From Acidimicrobiales bacterium (GTDB taxonomy: Bacteria; Actinomycetota; Acidimicrobiia; Acidimicrobiales; SHLQ01): a stretch of 39,431 bases of DNA. The DNA lies in NCBI GenBank assembly GCA_020629635.1, contig JAHDCX010000001.1:594204-633634 (forward strand), written 5' to 3'. Positions within the stretch are counted from its first letter, which is position 1. Every line of letters starts with the position of its first letter. The translations under genes were made by a program, and so were the position numbers. The notes beneath the pieces were generated by a model. The model saw only the letters and a list, made by a program, of their open reading frames with translations. It was not told the origin of the DNA and ran no database searches. Below, one piece after another: positions 17,289 through 24,486 of this stretch.

Positions 17289-17522
17289 ATGACGCAGGCC
17301 GACGGTGACTGGCTCTCCACCAAGGAGGCGGCGGCCGCGCTCGGCCTCACGCCTCGCACGCTGTATCGCCTGATCGACGAGGGGCAGCTGCCGGCGTATC
17401 GCTTTGGCCGCGTCATTCGGCTCAAGCAACATGAGATCGACGACTTCGTCGGTCGAAGCCGAATCGAGCCCGGCGAGCTCGAGCATCTCTACCCCGAGCC
17501 GGTCGCGGCCGACGAGGTCTGA
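17289..17522 (+). CDS. Excisionase/MerR-type small HTH DNA-binding protein
   Basis: A 77-residue protein that is almost entirely one winged helix-turn-helix: WLSTKEAAAALGLTPRTLY, then RLIDEGQLPAYRFGRVIRL and KQHEIDDFV, the HTH_17 (excisionase/MerR-like) pattern. Third codon positions are almost all G or C, confirming this frame. The ATG at 17289 is preferred; a TTG three codons upstream is possible. It diverges from the Tad operon across a 44-bp spacer with phased repeats, so control of that operon and of itself is the simplest guess. No integrase is nearby, so a true excisionase role is unlikely. Confidence 0.82.
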   Translation: MTQADGDWLSTKEAAAALGLTPRTLYRLIDEGQLPAYRFGRVIRLKQHEIDDFVGRSRIEPGELEHLYPEPVAADEV

Positions 17523-17551
17523 ATCCGCGGGTCGTTCCGGATTGGGTGCGG

Positions 17552-18103
17552 TCATGAGGACTCCTTGGTCGTCGGGCGAGAGACTTCGTCGATGGAACTG
17601 AAGGGCACGGTCAGCGAGTCGCCGTCGCCGTCGAGACGCAGCATCAGCTGATCTGCGCCGATGTGGCGAACGGCGCCGGAGACGGTGTGGCCACCCATGA
17701 GAACGAGACCAACTCGGTCTCCGACGGCGAGGACGTGTTCGAGGAGATCCGACCACGCGACGGTCTCCGACGGTGTCCGAGCGTTCAGTTCTGGACGTCG
17801 GTCGGTGCGCAGGGCGGAGAGCGCCTGCTTGGCCACGATCGTTCGGGTCCCGCCTGTTGCGATCACAAACGCATCCGTCCCGACGATCTCGATCACTCCG
17901 CGGGCGTTGGTGCCGTTGCGGGTGAGGCAGGTCACCACGTGTTGGGCCTCCGCGCACGACACGAGCGTTCCCTCAAAGGTGCTCGTCAGTTCGTCGAGCA
18001 CCTGACGGTCCTCTGCGCGGCGGCGGTCGTCGCGGACCGCCTCCTGGCGCGCTCGGTCGGTGAGTTCGCGCAGACCGATGTCCAGCCTTGCCTCGCGTGC
18101 CAC
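17552..18103 (-). CDS. Unknown protein, possible tandem Sm-like barrels
   Basis: A 183-residue protein starting at a GTG with a strong GGGAGG upstream. A charged helical N-terminus (residues ~1-40) precedes two similar beta-rich stretches: one with NARGVIEIVGTDAFVIAT and one with VGLVLMGGHTVSGAVRHIGA followed by QLMLRLDGDG and VPFSSIDEVS. That pattern (short strands, G at turns, closing VPxxxI strand) resembles Sm/LSm or related small barrels. I do not recognise a named family. The RNA-binding idea is only from the fold impression. It is divergent from the Tat-exported protein gene. Confidence 0.65.
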   Translation of the reverse strand: MAREARLDIGLRELTDRARQEAVRDDRRRAEDRQVLDELTSTFEGTLVSCAEAQHVVTCLTRNGTNARGVIEIVGTDAFVIATGGTRTIVAKQALSALRTDRRPELNARTPSETVAWSDLLEHVLAVGDRVGLVLMGGHTVSGAVRHIGADQLMLRLDGDGDSLTVPFSSIDEVSRPTTKESS

Positions 18104-18252
18104 CTCTGACCTCCCTCGGACCGCATTCGGTTGGCCTGGACCGATGGTGGACGCTCGACCGCCGGGCTTCATGGGCCTTCGGCGTCATCATCGCGACCGT
18201 GTGGACCGGGCCTCCCGACTCACAACGACGGCACATTTGCCGATTGCGACCG

Positions 18253-18885
18253 GTGGACCGTTCACCTCTCGCAGGTTCGATCAGCCGTCGTGACGCGCTT
18301 GTCGTCGGCGGGGTGACCGCCGCGGCCGCATGGGTTACTCCATCGGTGGTGGGGCTCGATCGGGCAGCGGCGGCCGACCCGTCGAACGGGTATTCGGTCG
18401 TCTACACCGAGGATTTTCAGGGAGCGATTGGACAACCGGGGGTCGCCAGCTGGTCGACGACGCAGACCGCCAACCCGACCGGTGGCGAGCTGATCCTCGG
18501 CCGGTTCACGAACACGACGGTCACGCTGCGCGTCAACCTTCCGCCTCACGACTGCGTGAGAATCTGCTTCGATCTCTATGTGAACGACTCGTGGGACGGC
18601 ACCAACCCAACGTGGGGAGGCCCGGATCAGTTCGGCTTTCGGATCGACGGGACGACGATCTGGGACGAACCGTACAACTCGAACAATGCGCCGGCCGGGG
18701 GCACGATCATCACCGGGCCTGCGCGGTTGTGGTTCACAAATCGCTGGTTCGACCGAGTGATTCGGTACTGCGTCGAGTCCGACCACACGGCCGGCACCGT
18801 CCAGTTCGAGTTCTTCGGCTCCGGGCTCCAAAGCGTCAACGACGAGTCGTGGGGACTCGACAACGTCGAGGTGTCGGCCGGCTGA
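18253..18885 (+). CDS. Tat-exported beta-sandwich protein
   Basis: About 210 residues from the GTG at 18253; the start is uncertain (TTG at 18244 is also possible, and the frame is open further upstream) and no clear ribosome-binding site is visible. The N-terminus carries a twin-arginine signal: SISRRDALVVGG, then a hydrophobic stretch and AAAA near the cleavage site. The mature part is strand-rich, with LILGRFTNTTVTLRV, CFDLYVNDSWDGTNPTW and FFGSGLQSVNDESWGLDNVEV. The last motif recurs in many secreted bacterial proteins with lectin-like folds. Probably an exported adhesin-like or carbohydrate-binding protein. Confidence 0.68.
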   Translation: MDRSPLAGSISRRDALVVGGVTAAAAWVTPSVVGLDRAAAADPSNGYSVVYTEDFQGAIGQPGVASWSTTQTANPTGGELILGRFTNTTVTLRVNLPPHDCVRICFDLYVNDSWDGTNPTWGGPDQFGFRIDGTTIWDEPYNSNNAPAGGTIITGPARLWFTNRWFDRVIRYCVESDHTAGTVQFEFFGSGLQSVNDESWGLDNVEVSAG

Positions 18886-18923
18886 GTACGCTGTGAGGTC
18901 CGATCATTCGACCCGGGAACACC

Positions 18924-19877
18924 GTGACCCAACCGACCGTGACGATCAACGTCGCCGCAAATCAACTGATGTCCAGGCTTCTGGGCTCGCGAGACGAACA
19001 CCTCCGGATCGTGGAGCAGCGGTTTCCGTCCGCATCGATCCATGCCCGTGGAAACCAGGTGTCGATCTCGGGCGCACACGCAGAGATGGCTGGTCGGGTG
19101 ATCGAGGAGCTCGTCCTGATGCTCGAATCCGGCCATCCGCTCGATGCACGGACGGTCGAACGCACAGTCGACATGGTCGAAGACGACGAACGCCCGTCTG
19201 AGGTCTTCAACTCCACGGTCATTCGGACCGGATCCGGTCGGGTCATTCGTCCAAAATCACCGGGTCAGCAGCGGTACCTGGAGGCGATTGCCTCCAACGT
19301 CATCACCTTCGGAATCGGACCCGCCGGCACGGGCAAGAGTTGGCTGGCCGTCGCGATGGGCTTGCGTGCGCTCCAGGCGGGAGAGGTCGAGCGGATCATC
19401 CTCACGCGGCCGGCGGTCGAGGCCGGGGAGCGGCTCGGTTTCCTCCCCGGCGACCTCATGCAGAAGGTCGACCCGTACCTCCGGCCGTTGTACGACGCGC
19501 TGTACGACATGACCGACGCCGATGGCGTGCAGCGACTGCTCGAGAAGGGCACGGTCGAGGTCGCCCCGCTGGCGTTTATGCGCGGCCGGACGCTGAACTC
19601 GAGCTTCATCATTCTCGACGAGGCGCAGAACACGACCCCTGAGCAGATGAAGATGTTCCTCACCCGAATCGGCTTCGGTTCACGCGCCGTCGTGACGGGA
19701 GACGTCTCCCAGGTCGACGTCCAGGGGGGTCGGTCGGGCCTGTCCGGACTCGAACGAATCCTCGGTGGGATCGACGGCCTCGCCTTCGTCCGACTCGGAA
19801 GTCGCGACGTCGTGCGTCATTCGATCGTGCAGGCGATCGTCGATGCCTACGAGGCCGGATCGGACGCCGAATCCTGA
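18924..19877 (+). CDS. phoH: PhoH-family ATPase
   Basis: A 317-residue PhoH-like protein: N-terminal KH-like part (residues ~1-75) and a P-loop ATPase/helicase domain with Walker A GPAGTGKS at 132-139, TRPAVEAGERLGFLPGDL, and Walker B FIILDEAQNTTPEQ. This family is linked to RNA metabolism together with YbeY, whose gene follows with one base shared (TGATG). The GTG start lies 25-30 nt downstream of a TACGCT (18887-18892) that could be the -10. Confidence 0.93.
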   Translation: MTQPTVTINVAANQLMSRLLGSRDEHLRIVEQRFPSASIHARGNQVSISGAHAEMAGRVIEELVLMLESGHPLDARTVERTVDMVEDDERPSEVFNSTVIRTGSGRVIRPKSPGQQRYLEAIASNVITFGIGPAGTGKSWLAVAMGLRALQAGEVERIILTRPAVEAGERLGFLPGDLMQKVDPYLRPLYDALYDMTDADGVQRLLEKGTVEVAPLAFMRGRTLNSSFIILDEAQNTTPEQMKMFLTRIGFGSRAVVTGDVSQVDVQGGRSGLSGLERILGGIDGLAFVRLGSRDVVRHSIVQAIVDAYEAGSDAES

Positions 19878-20323
19878 TGGCCGTCGTCCATGCGGCCAAT
19901 GACTCGATGGCCGCAGTTGACCTTGCTGCCTGGCAACAGCTAGCCGAGGCGGTGCTGAGCGAGGAGGGCGTCGCCGACACGGCGACCCTTGATCTCACCT
20001 TTGTCGACGAAGCGGCGATCGCTGCGTTGAATGCGGAGTGGATGGACAAGGTCGGACCGACCGACGTCTTGTCGTTTCCGATCGAGGACGACCCACACGT
20101 CGAGCATGCCCTGCTCGGCGACGTCGTGATCTGTCCTTCGGTTGTGGCCGCGCAGGCGACCGAGGGGACCGAGGCGGAGATGGCGCTCATGGTCGTGCAT
20201 GGGATTCTGCACATCCTTGGCATGGACCACGCGGAGCCTGACGAGGCCAAAGAGATGCGGGCGGCGGAGTTGCGTCATCTGAAGGCGTGGTTCGGCGCCG
20301 TCGACTCGGGCCAGCGCTCATGA
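19877..20323 (+). CDS. ybeY: Endoribonuclease YbeY
   Basis: A 148-residue metal-dependent RNase involved in 16S rRNA 3'-end maturation and 70S quality control. The zinc motif is HGILHILGMDH near residues 109-119, and the upstream TDVLSFP motif is also typical. The ATG shares a base with the phoH stop and the stop overlaps the next gene (ATGA). Confidence 0.95.
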   Translation: MAVVHAANDSMAAVDLAAWQQLAEAVLSEEGVADTATLDLTFVDEAAIAALNAEWMDKVGPTDVLSFPIEDDPHVEHALLGDVVICPSVVAAQATEGTEAEMALMVVHGILHILGMDHAEPDEAKEMRAAELRHLKAWFGAVDSGQRS

Positions 20324-21594
20324 CGTGGTGGAGCGTGCTGCTCGCCGTGGCGCTGCTGGTCATCGCGGCGGTCTTCAATGCCGTCGAGACGGTCCTGACC
20401 CGGATCTCCGACTCGAAAGCGGATGCGCTCGCCGACGATGGCGTCGCCGGCGGGGACGATCTCGTCATCGTGCTCGAAGACCGTGAGCGTGGGATCGTCG
20501 CGACGAAGCTGGTCGGGACCAGCGCCACGGTCGTTGCGGTCGGCATGCTGGCTGCGGGTGCCGCTCAGGTCTGGAACGTCGGCGGTGTCGTGGCGACGGT
20601 GGCGGTTTGTGTTGTTCTCGTCGTGGTCATCGGAACGCTTGCTCCGAAGGTGACGGCGGTTCGTTCGGTCGAGCGCCTCGCGGGTCCGTCGGCCCGGATC
20701 GTTCGGCGATTGCTCGGCTTCGCTCCCTTTGGCGCCCTCGTTTCGCTTGCCCGGCTCGTCGCCCGGCCTTTCGTCATCGGTGCGGAGCAACGAGCCAGAG
20801 AGGTTCCCTCAGAAGAGGAGCTTGTTGCGCTCGCCGATGCGGCGGTCGAAGCGGACGTCCTCGATGACTCCGAGGGCGAGATGATCCAGTCGCTCGTCGA
20901 CTTCGGCGACACCCTCGTTCGCGAAGCAATGGTGCCCCGGCCCGATGTGCTCGCGGTCGGGGTGGACACGACGATCGAGGACGCCATCGATGCGCTCGTC
21001 GAACGTGGGGTCTCACGAATGCCGACATTCGGGGACGACATCGATGACATCCGCGGCATCGTGCACATCAAGGATCTCTTTGCCCGGGTGCGGAGAGGGC
21101 GCGGTGACCATTTCGTGTCGATCGCCCATCGCACGCCGTTCTTCGTCCCGGAGACCAAGCGAGCGGCCGAACTGCTGGGCGAGCTGAAGAGTGCCCCGCA
21201 TTCGATGGTCGTGGTGGTCGACGAATACGGAGGGACCGCAGGAATCGTCACGCTCGAGGACCTCATCGAGGAGATCCTGGGTGAGATCGTCGACGAGTTC
21301 GACTTGGACGAAGCACCTTTGCTCGAGCCGCTCCAGCCGGGGGAGTGGCGCGTGCATGGCCGGATCCCCGTGGATGAGTTCAATCAGCTGACAGGAGCCG
21401 CTCTGCCCGACGAGGACTGGGACACTCTGGGCGGCCTCATCTTCGATTCGCTTGGGGCAATTCCGCGCGTCGGCGAGACCGTTGCCGTCGGCGGTTTCGC
21501 CTTCACTGTCGAAGAAGTCGACGGCCGGCGAATCACCCGGGTCCTCGTGGTTGCCGGCGCAGAGCGGGTCGAAGACGTCGGGGTGGGCCGATGA
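20320..21594 (+). CDS. CNNM/CBS-domain (HlyC/CorC family) membrane protein
   Basis: A 424-residue protein: N-terminal CNNM-type membrane domain (MTWWSVLLAVALLVIAA and further helices to about residue 140), a tandem CBS region with REAMVPRPDVLAV and MVVVVDEYGGTAGIVTLEDLIEEILGEIVDEFD, then the CorC_HlyC domain with WRVHGRIPVDEFNQL. Family members are proposed magnesium or cobalt efflux proteins; the name hemolysin is historical. The ATG at 20320 overlaps the ybeY stop. The ybeY-CorC-era order is usual. Confidence 0.9.
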   Translation: MTWWSVLLAVALLVIAAVFNAVETVLTRISDSKADALADDGVAGGDDLVIVLEDRERGIVATKLVGTSATVVAVGMLAAGAAQVWNVGGVVATVAVCVVLVVVIGTLAPKVTAVRSVERLAGPSARIVRRLLGFAPFGALVSLARLVARPFVIGAEQRAREVPSEEELVALADAAVEADVLDDSEGEMIQSLVDFGDTLVREAMVPRPDVLAVGVDTTIEDAIDALVERGVSRMPTFGDDIDDIRGIVHIKDLFARVRRGRGDHFVSIAHRTPFFVPETKRAAELLGELKSAPHSMVVVVDEYGGTAGIVTLEDLIEEILGEIVDEFDLDEAPLLEPLQPGEWRVHGRIPVDEFNQLTGAALPDEDWDTLGGLIFDSLGAIPRVGETVAVGGFAFTVEEVDGRRITRVLVVAGAERVEDVGVGR

Positions 21595-22454
21595 ACGACT
21601 TCGCATCGACCGACGGGTACCGATCCGGGTTCGTCACGCTTGTCGGCCGGCCGAACGTGGGCAAGTCCACGCTGCTCAACACGATGTTGGGCGAGAAAGT
21701 CAGCATCGTGTCTGACAAGCCGCAGACCACACGCAACCAGGTTCGTGGCGTGCTCCATCGCTCCGACCTGCAGATCGTGTTCGTCGACACGCCCGGAATC
21801 CACAAGCCGAGGAGCCCACTGGGGGAACGGCTGAATTCGGCTGCCGAGTCGACAATCGGCGACGTTGACGTCGTCTGCGTGCTCGTTGACGCGACCAAGC
21901 CGATCGGGCCGGGGGACAACTGGGTGATCGAACGCTGCCCAGCCGATGCCGTGCTCGTCGTCAACAAGACCGACATCGCTTCGCCCGATCAGGTGCTGAC
22001 GCAGCTTGGCGAGGCCGCCGCGTTCAATCTCGAGGCGTACTTTCCGGTGTCGGCCCGGTCCGGCGAAGGGGTCGATGCACTCGTCGCTCACCTCGCTGAC
22101 CGCATGCCGGTCGGTCCGCCGTACTACCCCGAGGACATGGTCAGCGATGCCGCAGACGCGTTCTGGGTGGCAGAGCTCGTGAGGGAGCAGCTGCTGCGGG
22201 TGCTCCGCGAAGAGATCCCTCACTCGATCGCCACGCAGGTGACGGAGATGAACTGGCCGCACGTCCGCTGCGAGATCCTCGTCGAGCGGGAGAGCCAGAA
22301 GGGCATCGTGATCGGGAAGAAGGGGGCGGTCCTGAAGACCGTTGGCAGCGAGGCCCGCAAGCAGCTTCGAGACGGCACTTACCTCGAATTGGTGGTCCGG
22401 GTCGCCAAGGACTGGCAGCGCACGTCGACGATTCTCGACCGACTCGGGTACTGA
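21591..22454 (+). CDS. era: GTPase Era
   Basis: A 287-residue GTPase that binds 16S rRNA near its 3' end during small-subunit assembly. G1 is GRPNVGKST, switch region QTTRNQVRGV, G3 DTPG, G4 NKTD; the C-terminal KH domain has ILVERESQKGIVIGKKGAVLK. Length is close to the family norm of ~300. The ATG overlaps the upstream stop (ATGA). Confidence 0.96.
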   Translation: MNDFASTDGYRSGFVTLVGRPNVGKSTLLNTMLGEKVSIVSDKPQTTRNQVRGVLHRSDLQIVFVDTPGIHKPRSPLGERLNSAAESTIGDVDVVCVLVDATKPIGPGDNWVIERCPADAVLVVNKTDIASPDQVLTQLGEAAAFNLEAYFPVSARSGEGVDALVAHLADRMPVGPPYYPEDMVSDAADAFWVAELVREQLLRVLREEIPHSIATQVTEMNWPHVRCEILVERESQKGIVIGKKGAVLKTVGSEARKQLRDGTYLELVVRVAKDWQRTSTILDRLGY

Positions 22455-22503
22455 ACTCGTCACATCTCCTTCAGGGGCGCATTCTCCTGTCCGATGAGAG
22501 CCT

Positions 22504-23583
22504 GTGAACCTCGTCGCCGTCCCTGAACCCCCCTCGTCGGATATCTCGGGCTCGTCGGTCATCGAGGGGTCGTCCTCGACGGCGGTGGTATCGATCGTGT
22601 CGGCATCGAAGTCGTTCGGTCCCGTGACCGCGCTCGATGGGCTCGATCTCTCGATCGAAAAGGGTCGAATCTCGGTGCTCCTCGGGCCGAACGGCGCCGG
22701 CAAGACCACGGCGATTCGGATGATCACCGGCGCCCTCAGCCCCGACACCGGATCTGCTCGAGTGTTCGGTCTCGATCCTGCCGGACCCGATGGGCAGACC
22801 GTTCGGCGTCGCTGCGGCGTCGTCTCCGCGAAGCCCTCCCTCTACGACCGCTTGTCCGGATGGGACAACCTGCGCTACGCCGCGGAGCTGTACGACCTCG
22901 GGCGGGGCACGTCGACCGACGGACGCATTCGAGAGGCTGCCGCGATGTTCGGCATCGAAGGCTCCCTCGACCACCAAGTGGGTGGGTACTCGACCGGCAT
23001 GAAGACGCGCCTGGCGCTGTCCCGGTCAGTTCTCCACGACCCCGACCTGCTTCTCCTCGACGAGCCGACATCGGGACTCGACCCAGAATCGGCCTTTGCC
23101 GTGCTCGAGCTGATCCGCACGATGACGCGTGAGGGCCAGACCGTGTTGATGTGCACCCACCTGCTGCTCGAGGCCGAAGGTCTTGCGGACGAGATCGTCG
23201 TGATGCAAAAGGGCACGACGCTGCTTGCGGGCGTACCCGACGAGCTCGCCGCCGACTACTGGCCGACTCCCCAGGTCCGGCTCTCCTCTCCGGACCATCA
23301 CGCCTTGGAGTCGCTCCGAAACGAAACGGGGGTGACCAAGGTGGAGCTCGCGTCGGGCTCCGCGGTGGTCGACGTCGACGACCACGACCGCATACCTCAG
23401 CTGGTGGCGGCGCTTGTGGCCGCAGGCGCTCCGGTGACCGGCGTGGTTCCGTTCGCTCCCACGCTCGAAGATCTGTACTTCGCCGTCCGGCGAGATCGAG
23501 GCGACTCGGAGGGGCAAGACGACATCCGGCCACCCGAAGAGCTCTCGGGTCGGCCTGCGCGCACGCTCCCGGAGGCTGCCTGA
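22504..23583 (+). CDS. ABC transporter ATP-binding protein
   Basis: A 359-residue ATPase of the NatA/CcmA-like exporter type. Walker A is LGPNGAGKTT, the signature is GGYSTGMKTRL (YSTGM in place of LSGGQ, as in this subgroup), Walker B is LLLLDEPTSGLDP, and the H-loop is CTHLL. About 35 low-complexity residues precede the domain, so the real start may lie downstream of the GTG at 22504. The C-terminal extension (~130 aa) is typical of this subgroup. Its stop shares a base with the permease start. Substrate unknown. Confidence 0.9.
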   Translation: MNLVAVPEPPSSDISGSSVIEGSSSTAVVSIVSASKSFGPVTALDGLDLSIEKGRISVLLGPNGAGKTTAIRMITGALSPDTGSARVFGLDPAGPDGQTVRRRCGVVSAKPSLYDRLSGWDNLRYAAELYDLGRGTSTDGRIREAAAMFGIEGSLDHQVGGYSTGMKTRLALSRSVLHDPDLLLLDEPTSGLDPESAFAVLELIRTMTREGQTVLMCTHLLLEAEGLADEIVVMQKGTTLLAGVPDELAADYWPTPQVRLSSPDHHALESLRNETGVTKVELASGSAVVDVDDHDRIPQLVAALVAAGAPVTGVVPFAPTLEDLYFAVRRDRGDSEGQDDIRPPEELSGRPARTLPEAA

Positions 23584-24407
23584 TGAACTGGTCCAGAACA
23601 CTGACGGTCGCTCGGACCGACCTCAAACAGCTCGCCCAGGCCAAAGACTTCTGGTTGCCGATGGTGGTCCTGGGATCGCTGTTCTTCGTGGTTTTTCCCG
23701 GGATTCTGCTGCTGACGATCACCCAGATCGGACAGGTCGACGTGATCGCGGACATTTCCGACACGCTCGACGTGCTCCCCTCGAGCGCACAGGAACAGAT
23801 CGAGGGTCAGAGTCCCGAGGGGCGCACCGGTTATGCCCTGGCCGTGTTCTTGTTCGCCCCGGTCGCCGTCGTGATTCCGCTCACGATCTCCACCGCCGTT
23901 GGCGCCGCGACCATCGTCGGCGAGCGCGAGCGTGGGACAGGCGAATTCCTGGCCCACTCGCCGGCGGGGGTCCGCGAGATCTACCTCGGAAAGCTGATCG
24001 CGTCGCTGCTCCCCGGATACGGGACGACCGTCGTGGGGTTCACCGTCTATTCGATGATCGTGAATCTCACCGTCGGCCCCGAGGTGGGGGGCTGGTTCTT
24101 CCCGACCGCGCAGTGGTGGGTGATGATCCTCTGGGTGCTGCCACCGTTCCTTGCGATCTGCCTCAGCCTCGTGCTTCGGCTCTCGGCGCGTGTGACCTCG
24201 ACGGCCGCCGCACAGCAGGCTTCCGGACTCATCAGCCTTCCGCTGATCATGATCGCCTACTCGCAATCGACGGGGGCGCTGCTCGGCTCAGGAGCGATCG
24301 CAATCTGGCTCGGCGGCCTCGCGTGGATCATTGCCATCGTGAGCCTGAATCGAGGGGTGCGCTCCGTCACCCGGTCACGTCTTCTCGGCGTCGCCTCCGG
24401 CATGTAA
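23583..24407 (+). CDS. ABC transporter permease (ABC-2 type)
   Basis: A 274-residue membrane protein with about six hydrophobic segments: first at ~25-50, then 90-115 around FLFAPVAVVIPLTISTAVGAATIVGERERGTGEFL, which contains the ABC-2 signature ERERGT. It pairs with the ATPase upstream (TGATG overlap). The N-terminus WSRTLTVARTDLKQLAQAKDFW is typical of Nat-type permeases. The substrate cannot be told from sequence. A long inverted repeat begins 2 nt after the stop. Confidence 0.85.
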   Translation: MNWSRTLTVARTDLKQLAQAKDFWLPMVVLGSLFFVVFPGILLLTITQIGQVDVIADISDTLDVLPSSAQEQIEGQSPEGRTGYALAVFLFAPVAVVIPLTISTAVGAATIVGERERGTGEFLAHSPAGVREIYLGKLIASLLPGYGTTVVGFTVYSMIVNLTVGPEVGGWFFPTAQWWVMILWVLPPFLAICLSLVLRLSARVTSTAAAQQASGLISLPLIMIAYSQSTGALLGSGAIAIWLGGLAWIIAIVSLNRGVRSVTRSRLLGVASGM

Positions 24408-24409
24408 TG

Positions 24410-24486
24410 GGGTCAGGTCTGACATAGCAAGAGGCTTCGTCCGCCGGCGATGCTGCGCCCACCTGTTGCTATGTCAGACCTGACCC
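24410..24486. repeat. Perfect 21-bp inverted repeat between convergent genes
   Basis: Arms at 24410-24430 and 24466-24486 are exact reverse complements, separated by 35 bp. Each arm also contains a small dyad, GTCAG-GT-CTGAC, so the unit looks like two REP-type palindromes facing each other. The left arm starts 2 nt after the permease stop; the right arm encodes the last residues (GQV) and stop of the helicase. It could act as a bidirectional hairpin terminator, though there is no T-tract, or be a REP/BIME-like mobile repeat. Confidence 0.85.

Noticed and set aside
17289-17522. True excisionase of an integrated element
   Set aside because: The HTH family is shared with excisionases, but no integrase, att repeats or phage genes are nearby.
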